The notes beneath the pieces are model-generated. The model did not search any database and was not told the DNA's origin. It saw nothing but the letters and a program-made list of their open reading frames with translations. 64,000 nucleotides of DNA from Endotrypanum monterogeii. Lineage: Eukaryota; Euglenozoa; Kinetoplastea; Trypanosomatida; Trypanosomatidae. A program made the position numbers and the translations under genes. The DNA lies in assembly GCA_000333855.2 (NCBI GenBank), contig CM007316.1:902794-966793 (forward strand). Direction: 5' to 3'. Position 1 is the first letter of the stretch; every line of letters starts with the position of its first letter. Shown piece after piece: positions 49,301 through 59,008 of the stretch.

Positions 49301-52300
49301 TATTTGATTTAGGTGACTCAACTACTCCAGACTTCTTTTCTTCATGCGAGACTTGATGAGATTTGGTTGAAGCAGCGTCTGTTGTGTTTTCTGCGCATGT
49401 CGCCCCGTGCTCGCTTGCTGCTGCTGACCCATCCACCTCGACGCAGCCGCCGGGAGCGTCGCCACTCTCATAGCGACCAGGAGGAGAGCTCTTGGAGCCC
49501 AGAGGCTTCTCGGGTGCCGCGCTCCTACTCGCTGTCTCATCATCCTCACTAATGTAGAGAATTGGTGATACATCCCGCTTCATCAGGACAGTTGCCGCTA
49601 TGTCTTCTTCCTGTGTGCGACCTGGGCTGTGAAACCCTTCGTGCTCCTTCACCGAAGCGTCTTGCCTCGCAGGACGAATAAAGGTCTCGTGCACTGCTGA
49701 TGCGGAAATCACACTGTCACGGTCCTTGTCAAGGTGACTATCCGCCTCCGCTCTCGCCTCGGTGGCCAACGCCGACCCCGCAAAGGAGTGAGGATCCTCT
49801 GCACTCGCTACCAGCGCAACAACCGGCGATGACAATGTAGTTGCTGGCAAAAAGGACTGAGCAGCATCTCTGTGTCCACAGACGCCGCCTACACTAGCAG
49901 GCACAAGATCATTGGAGGCACCTGTGCCGAATAGCCGCACAGAGTCGAGCTCGAACTTGAGCGCAAGAGCAACAGACGCCGATTTGGGTGACAGTGAGCA
50001 GTGAAAGACGCTACTCGATGCGTACTCCCCACTAAGCGCCACCGCTGCTGTTTCTATATCAGCGGCATAACTCGGCGAGTCAGACTTCACAGTCCCCGCA
50101 CCGCTTGGGGAGAGCATTTGAAGTGACTGCAATGCCTCCCCGTCTCCAGTCGGTGTCTCGCCGAGGTTTCCCTTCATTTCGGTGTCTGAAGGCGTGAGGT
50201 AGGCGCAGCGAGGACGCAAGAAGGCCTGTAGGACTGTAACGCACCAGGTCAAGTCACCGGGAGCTCGAGAAGTGTAATTTCTGCGGCTGGAAGATATTCG
50301 CGGGGTGCACGAGACGAGTCCAGCGCAGTTCGATACGCTAGCATCTGCACTGTCTGCCCCTAGGTTCGAATCAAACCCGCTCCGGTGTGTCGAAGCGTCG
50401 GCAGAGAACTTCTCCACATTATTCGTACCCGGCGCGTCGGCGATATGGGGCTTTTCAAAGCGATCGAGTATCGGCTCCGGCGACGGCGCATCGACCTCGA
50501 AGACGAGATTCCGCTCAACGGAGGAATCTGCTGGAGTGCTACTCGACATGGCTGACTCTTGAAGAAGTTCATGACACCTTTGCGAGGAGGCACGTCGGTT
50601 AGCGCTGGTGGCCACAGATGACGCCCGCAGCGGCAGATGCGTGGTCGCGTGCGTTGGTGACCACTCAGGGTTATCATGTGACACAGAGTTGGTGATGCGG
50701 CGTTTCGATGAGAGTGAGGCAGCTGCTCCATGGTTCTCAGTCGTGGTGCGGCGTCTGGGGCACCGGTCCGGCGGCAGGATCGGCACACGTGTGGAAAGAC
50801 CAGACGATGGTCTGTCGTTGCCGTGCTTCTGCTGGCGGCGCAGCGGCTCCCTCTGGACCGGTTGCTTCTGCACCACATGTTCGACATCCTGTTCGGCAGC
50901 AGTGGTGGTGGGTGGATGCGAAGTCGCCGGTGCTGATGTTCGGCGCGGTCCGTAGAGGGAGTACAGCGCGGCGCTGGCACTGCTCTGACGGCGACGAGTA
51001 TGTGCCGTTGTTAACGACCGCGAAAGGGAACTAGAGGCCGGGGGCTGAAGAAATGGTGGTGCATGCATGATAGGTGGGCCGCTAGGGCGGCCATCAGCCA
51101 CCTCCACTGCGTGCGGTAGCACCGACGTCACGACCGTGCTTTGTAGTGGAGAGGAGAGGCCCCTGGCAATGGGTACAGCTGCTGAAAGCAGTTCTGCAGA
51201 CTGATGGCGACGCTGGTGCGTACGCGCGTGGTGTGCACTCGGCACACGGGCTTTGCCACCTTTGGAAGGGTGCGAGGACAGTGACAGAGCCCCATTGGAG
51301 GAAAAGCAAGACCGTCGTAAAGGGTGGTGATACAGCTCTGCCTCGACAATCTCTCTCCTCGAGTGTTTTTTCATGTTCGCCATGCACTGCTTCAATAGCT
51401 GTGCACGCTCCACCTCCTCGGGTGCAAGGCGACAAATGGTGAGAAGCCAGTCATGTGCCTGCCGGTACTGTTGGTGGGCCTCCTTACAATGACCCATCTC
51501 ACCCAGCCAATCTGCGTGCGTCTGTTTTACATATGACATGAAGCACACACTTTCACGCCACCGAAGCCACAGTGGCACGAGAGCCTTCTCCTCCGCTGCC
51601 TTCAGCTTAGCGCTATTGCTGCTGTCTGAGCGGCTGACTGGCGAGATGCTGGCGACCGCAGCGTTGCCGCCGCCTTCGCCTTTCTCGCCACTACCAGCAG
51701 CGTGCGCACCACCTGAGAAATCGTCTACTACACATGCACAACCCTGTGCAATCCGACGTCGCATCTGTGTAGCTTCATCCCTCGCCAGAAAAACTTGTCG
51801 CTCCACCGCTTCCTCCGCCATCTCAGCGTACTGGAGTGCCTCAGCGCACTGCCGGAGGCGGTGTTGCGTCTGCGCCATATTAAAGTATGTGATGCCGATT
51901 CCCGGTGCCTTGAGCTCCTCCTCAATCGCCGCCGTGCGAGCAAAACGGGAACTCGCGAGTGTGTACTCCCCCAACTTAAAATGGTACACCCCGAAGTTGT
52001 GCTCGACCGCTGCCGTCGCCCTGAGCCGTCTGGGTTCCTGCTCCGGGGAAAAATAGGGAACATACATACTACGTACGCCAGTGTCACTTTGGATGCTGTT
52101 ATGGCAAATGCTCGCACTGCCACCACTGGCTGTGAGTGATGTTGACCCCTTTCCCGTGCGCTGTTTGCTCCACGCAGACGCTGCAGACGCCTGCTGAGCC
52201 GGGGATATGTTGTAGCGATCGAAGGGAGCAGTACGCTCTCCGGTCGCACTGGTGGCTTTGGGGACATCCACCTCCACGGGATCTGGTAAATAGCGGAACA

Positions 52301-53915
52301 GGCGGCCAGCATCCTTGGACAGCAGCCCGTCTGTACGCTGTAGGAGTTGCAGGGCGGCAGAGTAATGTCCTTGATTGATCCACTCCAGCGCGTGTCGATT
52401 CGCCAACGCTACAAAGCGGAGGGAAGTGGATACGACCGCCTCCTCACTCTCCTCCAGCCTTCCTACTAGCACCTCACGATAGTCCAGCGTATCGGTGACG
52501 CTGCCCATCACCCAGATGCTTCCGTTGACGGAAGGTCCTGCAGCTAGACGCGCGTCGAGAACCATGATCTGTCGCATGAGAGCAAAAACGTTCCCCAGCT
52601 GCTCCTCCAGCTGCTGCTCAAGTTCGCCCGCCTGAGTGTCGAAGGCCTGCTGAGCCCGTGCCTGGCGCACATTTTGGCTGAGACGGCTGCTGTCGCTGCG
52701 GCGGTTGTTGGTTGAATTGAGGGAGGCTTCGGAGGCGCACATGAGTGGTGGTTGAGGCAGCTGCTGGTGTTCCGCGACGCTGTACAGCGGCGGCTCGCTC
52801 ATCCTGCCAAGTGAGGGGCTGACGTCTGCCTCGAAGGGGGGTGTAACGAAGGATGACACCGTGGGTCTGGCTGGCGGCGACGACATTTCAGCTGACAGTT
52901 GTCCATGTGAATGAGAGGTGTGTCCCTGAAAGGATGCGGCACGTAACCCGGCATGATTCAGCGAAGCATCGTTGTACCGCGTTCGAAGACGGGAGCGAGA
53001 GCCGTGCAGAGAGGGCGAGTAACGCGGGCCACCGGCGCTTTCTTCCCCTGACACAGTGGCGTCACAGTGCGAAGCGGCTCCCAAAGTGGTGAAGGCTTGT
53101 TGCAACAGGAGAGCATTGAGCTGTGAGCGCAACGCCACTACATCGGAGTTGCGTGCCTGTCTACGCACTACCGTGGAGGAAGTCGACGACGAGGGTGGTT
53201 GACGTGCGTCCTCGGGAGACGCCGACAGGGATGCAAAGGACTGCTGCTTCGCGGTGGCAGCAGGAAGCGCATCTTTGACACTGGTGCTGTCGGTGGAGGT
53301 GAACGCGCCTGTGCCCTCGCTGGGGTACTTGTGAGCACCGCTTCTCGTCAAGTAAGGGTGGCCTGCCCTGGCGTTGGACTCCTGAACCAACGAACGAGAA
53401 CTCGCTTGCAAATAGTAAGGGTCGTTACTACCCAGCCTACTGGGAGAGGTGATCACGTCGTTCGCAGTGACTGGACTAGCGGCTGAAGAGGCAACCACAC
53501 CATCTACGAAGTCGTGCATTTCATCACTATGCACCACATTGCTGCTCTCGTCAGCACATGTGGTGACTAACCGGTGTTGCGTGCCTTGACGCGGACATCG
53601 GGGTCGTGTATTCTCCATGGATGAGGCTTCCGGTGTCGCGCGATGACCTGTTGCGCGGTCTATCGAGTATGGAGAAGAAAGTCCCGGTGTTATGTTGCCG
53701 TTGGGTGCGTAATAATAATCAAACCCGTTATCACGGCTCATCACTGAAACGCGAGAGGAGGGCGCTTCGGCTGACGGCGAGAAGGCGTAGCAGCCGTTGA
53801 AAGCATCCTCCGGATTGGCACGGGGCGTGCGATGGGGTGAATAAGATGAGTGATGCTGCATCCCGATCTTGGGCGAGCTGCTAACCATCCGCTCGTGTGC
53901 CTCCCAGGTAGGCAT
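46395..53915 (-). CDS. Giant TPR- and IQ-motif protein, 2506 residues
   Basis: One uninterrupted frame from the ATG at 53915; 33 upstream codons open only from TTG. The first about 400 residues are Ser/Pro-rich and disordered. A helical core at about 420-900 has TPR-like repeats (HALEWINQGHYSAALQLLQR, HNFGVYHFKLGEYTLASSRF, ITYFNMAQTQHRLRQCAEAL, HADWLGEMGHCKEAHQQYRQ). About 1500 residues of acidic Ser/Thr/Pro/Glu-rich low complexity follow. The protein ends with an IQ motif (AATVIQKAWRARVAAQQRRK), a calmodulin or light-chain binding site, 12 residues before the C-terminus. This architecture suggests a scaffold in the flagellum or basal body, where calmodulin-binding TPR proteins are frequent; that is inference. 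It is by far the largest gene of the window. Confidence 0.88.
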   Translation of the reverse strand: MPTWEAHERMVSSSPKIGMQHHSSYSPHRTPRANPEDAFNGCYAFSPSAEAPSSRVSVMSRDNGFDYYYAPNGNITPGLSSPYSIDRATGHRATPEASSMENTRPRCPRQGTQHRLVTTCADESSNVVHSDEMHDFVDGVVASSAASPVTANDVITSPSRLGSNDPYYLQASSRSLVQESNARAGHPYLTRSGAHKYPSEGTGAFTSTDSTSVKDALPAATAKQQSFASLSASPEDARQPPSSSTSSTVVRRQARNSDVVALRSQLNALLLQQAFTTLGAASHCDATVSGEESAGGPRYSPSLHGSRSRLRTRYNDASLNHAGLRAASFQGHTSHSHGQLSAEMSSPPARPTVSSFVTPPFEADVSPSLGRMSEPPLYSVAEHQQLPQPPLMCASEASLNSTNNRRSDSSRLSQNVRQARAQQAFDTQAGELEQQLEEQLGNVFALMRQIMVLDARLAAGPSVNGSIWVMGSVTDTLDYREVLVGRLEESEEAVVSTSLRFVALANRHALEWINQGHYSAALQLLQRTDGLLSKDAGRLFRYLPDPVEVDVPKATSATGERTAPFDRYNISPAQQASAASAWSKQRTGKGSTSLTASGGSASICHNSIQSDTGVRSMYVPYFSPEQEPRRLRATAAVEHNFGVYHFKLGEYTLASSRFARTAAIEEELKAPGIGITYFNMAQTQHRLRQCAEALQYAEMAEEAVERQVFLARDEATQMRRRIAQGCACVVDDFSGGAHAAGSGEKGEGGGNAAVASISPVSRSDSSNSAKLKAAEEKALVPLWLRWRESVCFMSYVKQTHADWLGEMGHCKEAHQQYRQAHDWLLTICRLAPEEVERAQLLKQCMANMKKHSRREIVEAELYHHPLRRSCFSSNGALSLSSHPSKGGKARVPSAHHARTHQRRHQSAELLSAAVPIARGLSSPLQSTVVTSVLPHAVEVADGRPSGPPIMHAPPFLQPPASSSLSRSLTTAHTRRRQSSASAALYSLYGPRRTSAPATSHPPTTTAAEQDVEHVVQKQPVQREPLRRQQKHGNDRPSSGLSTRVPILPPDRCPRRRTTTENHGAAASLSSKRRITNSVSHDNPEWSPTHATTHLPLRASSVATSANRRASSQRCHELLQESAMSSSTPADSSVERNLVFEVDAPSPEPILDRFEKPHIADAPGTNNVEKFSADASTHRSGFDSNLGADSADASVSNCAGLVSCTPRISSSRRNYTSRAPGDLTWCVTVLQAFLRPRCAYLTPSDTEMKGNLGETPTGDGEALQSLQMLSPSGAGTVKSDSPSYAADIETAAVALSGEYASSSVFHCSLSPKSASVALALKFELDSVRLFGTGASNDLVPASVGGVCGHRDAAQSFLPATTLSSPVVALVASAEDPHSFAGSALATEARAEADSHLDKDRDSVISASAVHETFIRPARQDASVKEHEGFHSPGRTQEEDIAATVLMKRDVSPILYISEDDETASRSAAPEKPLGSKSSPPGRYESGDAPGGCVEVDGSAAASEHGATCAENTTDAASTKSHQVSHEEKKSGVVESPKSNIVNDIVLEVEPLDTAVCHRTPVSVDVVVAGEQDSCSGGFPESPSTVSTQNAREKVEEEAPRAVPELQAGSPQTGEMAAVESLANGGAHNNTQEAAKSDTHVQTVATPPRSLASELHREGPEDTHLSAARLPDSPQRYHCEMQKVANTDVSTEDVTEAVTSAEEGSCNPPNSSCQPPASLIPSGWQKEQPPSPRVPEEKRDEDQLHSSAGAGLAEKREAGVCTYSGVAPIGPPDGPRKNDVSEKTKAGEAGCLDLLPQPLVSSAGAEDHWPSIAEDAALRDQISTCAPLYPTRFRPTPDTPEEQNNNNIGGMMAKANGATSRVTEILKEKMCDGGEEGGNALPASSKVVSFNEETTLSEREEDTTGVMAAAVIPQRAEAQDESIARVEMDSPHPHCRDAVRSSPSPNRGSNESSGEYTRPTATLMTDPHEADSGAPWARDRKSADVSRIKRVGHVNGATESQGSGGEIQSTMQPLATSPSRCGRTFVFVPHKLSTSRSAGLAKVNRPVHNDVASKDMQLLTAAVPQLASVLDMEGAEDGAAKSLLRLTCGSRTSGSLDAPLSFKEDYYYPAALQPYTTTDDETLGRHTASTGSTATPLTQIRDSFWRSTYDRNDIHLLEGGPSVKSGLQRVLKLEAVDLVKVASVGMTGTPPAAVVVTQQPLDPTSMRMKESPDGALVRVTETPSDVEEVKVLQRAQKELLSIYGIDITEDLDAPSQRTTNLSKPRNLPHTFSAPCSSPIAGAVSSASNTVSPADMPEGSAMMREHEMQLASSDPPIESATAFAEVSETTTAVQSQRIFTPKGNTDDAILRGIKDDAGGARLDDEGGALVTLEGGKGFAGNTIRQAREVKNAEHVHRNVQLNNEGAHDTAVALSHPSAGSPALVSSLATPHGALSKQELYGLHLQTLAASRWVMQPGLKKTVWGNLEVEEAQRRYIRNHIMQEEAATVIQKAWRARVAAQQRRKRLVLW

Positions 53916-54261
53916 CTGGAAAGGAAAGCGAAAAGATGATGCTGGCGTGATCAGATGTGAATGACAACGACCAGGTGACACCCCGAACACCCACGATTCG
54001 ATCTTCGTCACCAAGCAGTCACTACAAGCACCTATTGTTGTCTATGTGTTTCTCCTGGTCAATCGCATGACTCACCCTTCTCCCCGCACCCCCAGTTCTA
54101 TGTGTGTGAGGGTATGTATAAAAAAAGAATTACTGCTTGAAAAAAAAAAAGAATTTATGTCCTCGTCGGTTAAGAGCCGCAACAGTACGTCTATACTGAC
54201 CGATGCTCATGAGATGAATAGCAACTCGTGGTCTCCTCCCGGCCCTTCTGTGCTCCAGGGA

Positions 54262-54299
<38 letters not shown>

Positions 54300-55284
54300 G
54301 GGGTGACAAGAGGAATAAAAAACACACACAAATTGTGCCATCACGAGAAAGATCCAGAAGAGCAACCAAGTACAAAAATATTTCGAAACAACATAGAGGA
54401 GGAAAAATTTGGAGGGGACGCACAAATACGTCCCCTACGCACAGGAATATACCATAGGATCACTTTCAGATCTGCTCTCTGGCGCAGAAAGGCGCCTTTT
54501 TTTTTCATTTTTAGCTTTTCGTTTGCATCGCCTCCTTGTATGTACAGGTCAATAGCATAATGGGTACGTGTGCCCCTCTGCTCAACCTTCAACCCCGCCA
54601 TTCTGCCAGCCGAGCCACATACACATCTGTGCAGTTCCGGGCAGCAGTGGTGCAGCCGAGAAGCAGCGTTCCCAAAGCAATTCAGTTTTTTTTTATTTTT
54701 AGGTGGGGGGATTTTCCACTCCCATATCACACAGTGACCACACAGACACACAGTAACCGCGCAGGGCATTTCACAGCAACTTTCCCCTTACAGTCAAGTA
54801 CTATAGGGTGCGCCGCGCCCCCCATTCCTCACCTCACCCCACCTCGAGTGTTTCACACAGACTCGTCAGAAGCAGGCGCTGGGAGCTGGGGATGAGGTGT
54901 GCTCAAGTCACACCGAGTCTTTTCTGTGATATATGTATATAGCGCATCCATGGTGCAAACGTGTATACTGTAGCAGACCGTCACCAGGGCAACGTCATCG
55001 AGAACTTGAGGATAGACATCAGAAGCAATACATCGACCTGAGCTCCTGCCTCCTCCGCTCCCTTCATATCACACGCGCTTGACTCCTTCACCCCCAGAGA
55101 GGGTTTGGGACCGATAAAAGAATAGAGGTACATTTGTGTTCCCCCGTGAACGGGTAGTGGATCCTGAGAGCCTATGCTACTGTGCTTCTCCAGCCTCCAC
55201 CGAGTGGAGACGCCGAGACAACGACAGATAGGGAAAAAAAAAAAAAGCCTAACGCACAAACGGAACTCACACAACACGAAAAAC
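53916..55284. other. Intergenic spacer
   Basis: TG repeat at about 54267-54298; A/T runs near 54141 and 54687; a non-repetitive part at 54780-55240 with no convincing minus-strand ATG frame. No gene recognised. Confidence 0.7.
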
Positions 55285-58260
55285 TCATGATGTACACAGC
55301 AGAGCGTTCATCGATACTCGATAGATGATCGGCAGCGAACCCACTCCTCTTGTGATGGTCGTGGATTCCGTTGTATCCCTCGCAAGAGGACCGTTAGGAG
55401 GGGATGGAAGCAAAAGATGACACAGGGTAGCGTCCAGTGTGTTGAGGAGCTGCAGCTCGGTCGAGGTGAGAGTCACACGCTCGCAGTGAAGCAGCAACAG
55501 TCGCCATGGTAGAAGAGAGCCGCCGAGCTGCTCTGCCAACGCACGAAGAGCTGCCTGGGCAGTTGGTGCAACCAGTGCACGGACGAGCGCGACGCTGTGG
55601 AAGCTGCTTTGGTCGGAGAACCCAGCATCGACGTCGCCTGCTTGCAGCAGTGAGCCCAAGTGTTGGATGGCTTTGAGGATACAAACGACCTCCCGCTCCC
55701 ACAGTAGCCTGTTCTCCGCGGAAGAAGTAACACCACCTGGTCCGGTATCAGTCGCCTTATCACCAAGTCCAGTATCGGCACCTTGGGAGTGTTTTTCGTG
55801 CAGGAAAGAGAAGTCTTCTGACGTATCTAGCGAAGCGTCACCTAGTGAGCGCCTCGGCTCTGACCGAGATAACGTCCGCACAACGTGGTCGCTACTGCTT
55901 TGGGATAGCCTATGAAAACGTCGATCGCTGCGCCATTGCAGAAGCACACGCAACAGCATCTGGTTGAGCAGACACACACCCTCGATCGTCACGAAGGGCT
56001 TCTGCTGCACCTGCTGCGAAAACTCTGTTGTGAAACACTCCGTGAACGCAGTGTGAACGGGAAGACCCGCACAGAAAGCCCTCGCGGTTGGAGGGAGGTA
56101 GAGAATAGAAAGTGGAATGTTTAATAAAGCACGATAAAGTTGACCCGCGGAGTGTATTGGGGCCTGTAATGTGTGTGGTGCTGCATCACCGAGTTGGGGA
56201 CATCCGCCGTGGCCCCTGCCCAGCCCGGAGTTAGAACTACACAATACCGGAGGCGAGGATGATTGTGCCGCTCGATCATCCAGCCAACGCCTCAGAAATG
56301 AGGCGAGGCGTAAGTATGCCGATGACTTCAGGCACGCGCCAGTGGGTCCGGGAAGAAGAACAGCGAGCTCCTCCATCGCCCCGTCGTGCTCGATGCGGGT
56401 CAAGACTGCGCACAGTTCCGTCAAGCTTGCTGTCACTGTCGCCGATGCAACGGAAGAGACACGTGTTTGCCTCGAATTATCCTGAGCCCTTAGTATATTC
56501 GGCAAATATCCTCCTGGGGGAAAGAAAACAAGATGCAGTATCGCCCACGCGGTCACATCCAGGCGTGCATCTCTCGAAAAAAGAGGTAGGAGGGAAACAA
56601 ATGCGTGACGAGCGGAGGCCCAGGTTACATCTGCCTCGTCTACTCGAGAGCGCAAGCCGCATGGCGCGGTGCACATTAGCGGCGCCTGCCCAGCTGCTGC
56701 CTGCAGTTTATGCAAATGAGAGCAGAGCAAAGAAAGCCACAGCAAAGGTAGGAGCTGCAAGCGGCGCTGCTGTAAGCGAGGAGGCACGCAGTGCGCGAGA
56801 GAGCGCACATCCACCGCGGTCGTTCTCGGAGAAGACGAGGGCTGTGTGCCAAAGAACAGGGAATACGCCGCCGCTTCGGAACCCATGAACCAGGCGTCTC
56901 GAGCTGCGGCAGCACGGCGGCCCGCCTTGAGCAGCACCAGCTCATGAAATAATGCATGATCGACGCATCGACGCGTCTGCTCGCATAGAAGGGCAGCGTG
57001 TGTCTGGAGGAGACGCTCGTATGGCCGCTGTGTCCTCTCGATATTTTGAAGCGAGCTTTTGTGGTCCAACAGACCCCAGTGTTGCACACCCGCCGCGAAG
57101 TGCACAACGGCCCAGTGTAGCGAGCGCAAGTGCTTGGACTTCGACAGGGCATCCGCCATGGGGGCAGGGGTACCCTTCTGAGGCGATGCCTTACAAGAAA
57201 TCAGTGAAGAAGAGGGACCCCCTCTTACCTCACACCGTGGAGCCGCGGCTGCAGCGGCAGCCTGGGCCAGGAAAATAGAAGCCGAGAAGCAGACATCTAG
57301 CATCCGCTCCACATGGGTCTCCGCAACCGCGAAGAGACTGCTGAGATGAAGCAACACAGAGATACTAAACAGAGACTGCGTCAACGCCGCAGCAAGGTGG
57401 GCTGGTAGTGAACGCAACGACAGGGTCGTTGATGATGAGCAAGATGTACAGGACGAGCGTGAGAGCCCACCCGTGTTGCGGAGTTCGCGATGCTTTTCGT
57501 CACTGAATGGAGCGGGATTGGGTGTTTGTTGCGATCTCCCACATGGAGCTTGAGCCTCTACGATTCGGAGACGTAGTGCTTTATACTCGATCAGAAGATG
57601 GTGCACGTGGTACCTCGTAAAAGCCGATACCTCTGCAACCAGCTGCGGCTCGTACACGTCCCTTTCCAGAGTAGCGCTGTCCTTCATATGGCCATCCCGG
57701 CTGCCCAAGTAGGGCCCCATTGCATTCGCAGAGAAGGGGAAAGACCCCTCTGCCAGCCACTCGCGCAGATCGGCCTGACCCTCTGTCCGACTATGATAGC
57801 GTCTGCCGAGCTCCACGTAACGCAGAGCACGTCCGACGGGAAATACATACGAGTCCGTAGAATCGGAGGCACTCTTGGCATGTGGCTTTCGGGAGCGTCG
57901 TGACTGAGCTGTGGAACGCTCGTCATCCTCACAGTTGCTGGCAAAACTGCTGAAGAAATATCTGCAAGGTGGTGCGGCACCGGATATCGCCGGTCGGGCC
58001 TCCGGCGCTCGGCAGACGCGCCAGAAGGTGAGAGCCGACGAGAAGGACCTGACAGTGGAGGCACTCTTCCACACGGACGTCTTTTCATATAACAGACCCA
58101 GGGGCTCGGCGGTGACGACGACAAGGCTCGAGGAGGCAGCCAATACGCATCGCGGAGTTAGTTGCTTGCGTGAAATAACCTCAGGAAATCTACTGGCGAT
58201 CACAGAGAAACGCTTGCAAAGAAGCGATAGTGACGACAGATAACAGAGCGGCGCTCGCAT
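55285..58260 (-). CDS. Large hypothetical protein with mitochondrial-type N-terminus
   Basis: A 991-residue protein from the ATG at 58260. The first about 25 residues are hydrophobic and basic without acid (MRAPLCYLSSLSLLCKRFSV), and the first about 110 contain almost only basic charge, as expected for a kinetoplastid mitochondrial presequence. The rest is Leu/Ala/His/Arg-rich and mostly helical, with repeated short helices (for example LHWAVVHFAAGVQHWGLLDH, LLPLLWLSLLCSHLHKLQAA). This recalls helical-repeat (PPR or RAP/FASTK-like) mitochondrial RNA proteins or mitoribosome assembly factors, but no repeat is clear enough to assign. The neighbouring genes NSUN4-like and MERS1-like fit a mitochondrial RNA theme. 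Confidence 0.85.
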   Translation of the reverse strand: MRAPLCYLSSLSLLCKRFSVIASRFPEVISRKQLTPRCVLAASSSLVVVTAEPLGLLYEKTSVWKSASTVRSFSSALTFWRVCRAPEARPAISGAAPPCRYFFSSFASNCEDDERSTAQSRRSRKPHAKSASDSTDSYVFPVGRALRYVELGRRYHSRTEGQADLREWLAEGSFPFSANAMGPYLGSRDGHMKDSATLERDVYEPQLVAEVSAFTRYHVHHLLIEYKALRLRIVEAQAPCGRSQQTPNPAPFSDEKHRELRNTGGLSRSSCTSCSSSTTLSLRSLPAHLAAALTQSLFSISVLLHLSSLFAVAETHVERMLDVCFSASIFLAQAAAAAAAPRCEVRGGPSSSLISCKASPQKGTPAPMADALSKSKHLRSLHWAVVHFAAGVQHWGLLDHKSSLQNIERTQRPYERLLQTHAALLCEQTRRCVDHALFHELVLLKAGRRAAAARDAWFMGSEAAAYSLFFGTQPSSSPRTTAVDVRSLAHCVPPRLQQRRLQLLPLLWLSLLCSHLHKLQAAAGQAPLMCTAPCGLRSRVDEADVTWASARHAFVSLLPLFSRDARLDVTAWAILHLVFFPPGGYLPNILRAQDNSRQTRVSSVASATVTASLTELCAVLTRIEHDGAMEELAVLLPGPTGACLKSSAYLRLASFLRRWLDDRAAQSSSPPVLCSSNSGLGRGHGGCPQLGDAAPHTLQAPIHSAGQLYRALLNIPLSILYLPPTARAFCAGLPVHTAFTECFTTEFSQQVQQKPFVTIEGVCLLNQMLLRVLLQWRSDRRFHRLSQSSSDHVVRTLSRSEPRRSLGDASLDTSEDFSFLHEKHSQGADTGLGDKATDTGPGGVTSSAENRLLWEREVVCILKAIQHLGSLLQAGDVDAGFSDQSSFHSVALVRALVAPTAQAALRALAEQLGGSLLPWRLLLLHCERVTLTSTELQLLNTLDATLCHLLLPSPPNGPLARDTTESTTITRGVGSLPIIYRVSMNALLCTS

Positions 58261-58669
58261 GGTGTGCGCTGCTCATCGAACTTTCCGCGTCTATTGAGAG
58301 CACGCAGAAATGCAGAGCCAGAACAAGAGCAGTAGACAGCGTCAAGAGAGCATGCTTTTGTAAAGGAGAAAAAAGGGAGAACTAATCAGTTCAGCGTAAA
58401 GACGACCAGTTTGACAAGCATCAGGGAGAGAAGATCGCTACTCCTAAAACCACTTGCAAGGTACACCACAATGCCCTCTCTTGGGTCAACACAGCTCTCA
58501 CAACAATGAACCGTGCAGAAAGGTCAGCATAGAAGCCTTCAACGCAGTAGTGGCCAACAGGTGGAGCAGACATACTGGCTTAAAGATGTAGGGGAATAGA
58601 CGCACCTCCCTCCCACTTCCTCTTCCTCAACGCAGGGGTTCCCATCCGTCATCATCATTAGTATTTCTT

Positions 58670-58701
<32 letters not shown>

Positions 58702-59008
58702 TGTATAGTTATGTGTGTATGTGTGTGCACGCGCTCACACGCAAACTCCTGCCGTGAAGTGTCACTGCACGTGTTAACCGTTTAAAGGAAGAGTGAGAGG
58801 GAAAAAAAAATGCCGAGATGAGAACTCCACAACTTTGTCATTCCCGTCACCTGCGGTCCTCACTTGGGTGAGCATTTTAGTGTAAAGAAGTTTAACACGC
58901 CACACGCCCGCGCGTGTGTGGGAGTCGCAGTGCACACATACACGCACATCCTTCTTTCGTATGCCCCCTCCCCCATCCTCCTCGCTATAAGGTCGAACCA
59001 CAGTCATT
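58261..59008. other. Intergenic spacer
   Basis: TA repeat at about 58677-58702, GT-rich 58710-58730, A run near 58802. 58300-58560 is mixed sequence without a convincing frame. No gene recognised. Confidence 0.7.

Noticed and set aside
53916..54014. 33-codon extension of the giant TPR/IQ protein
   Set aside because: Begins with TTG; the first in-frame ATG is at 53915.
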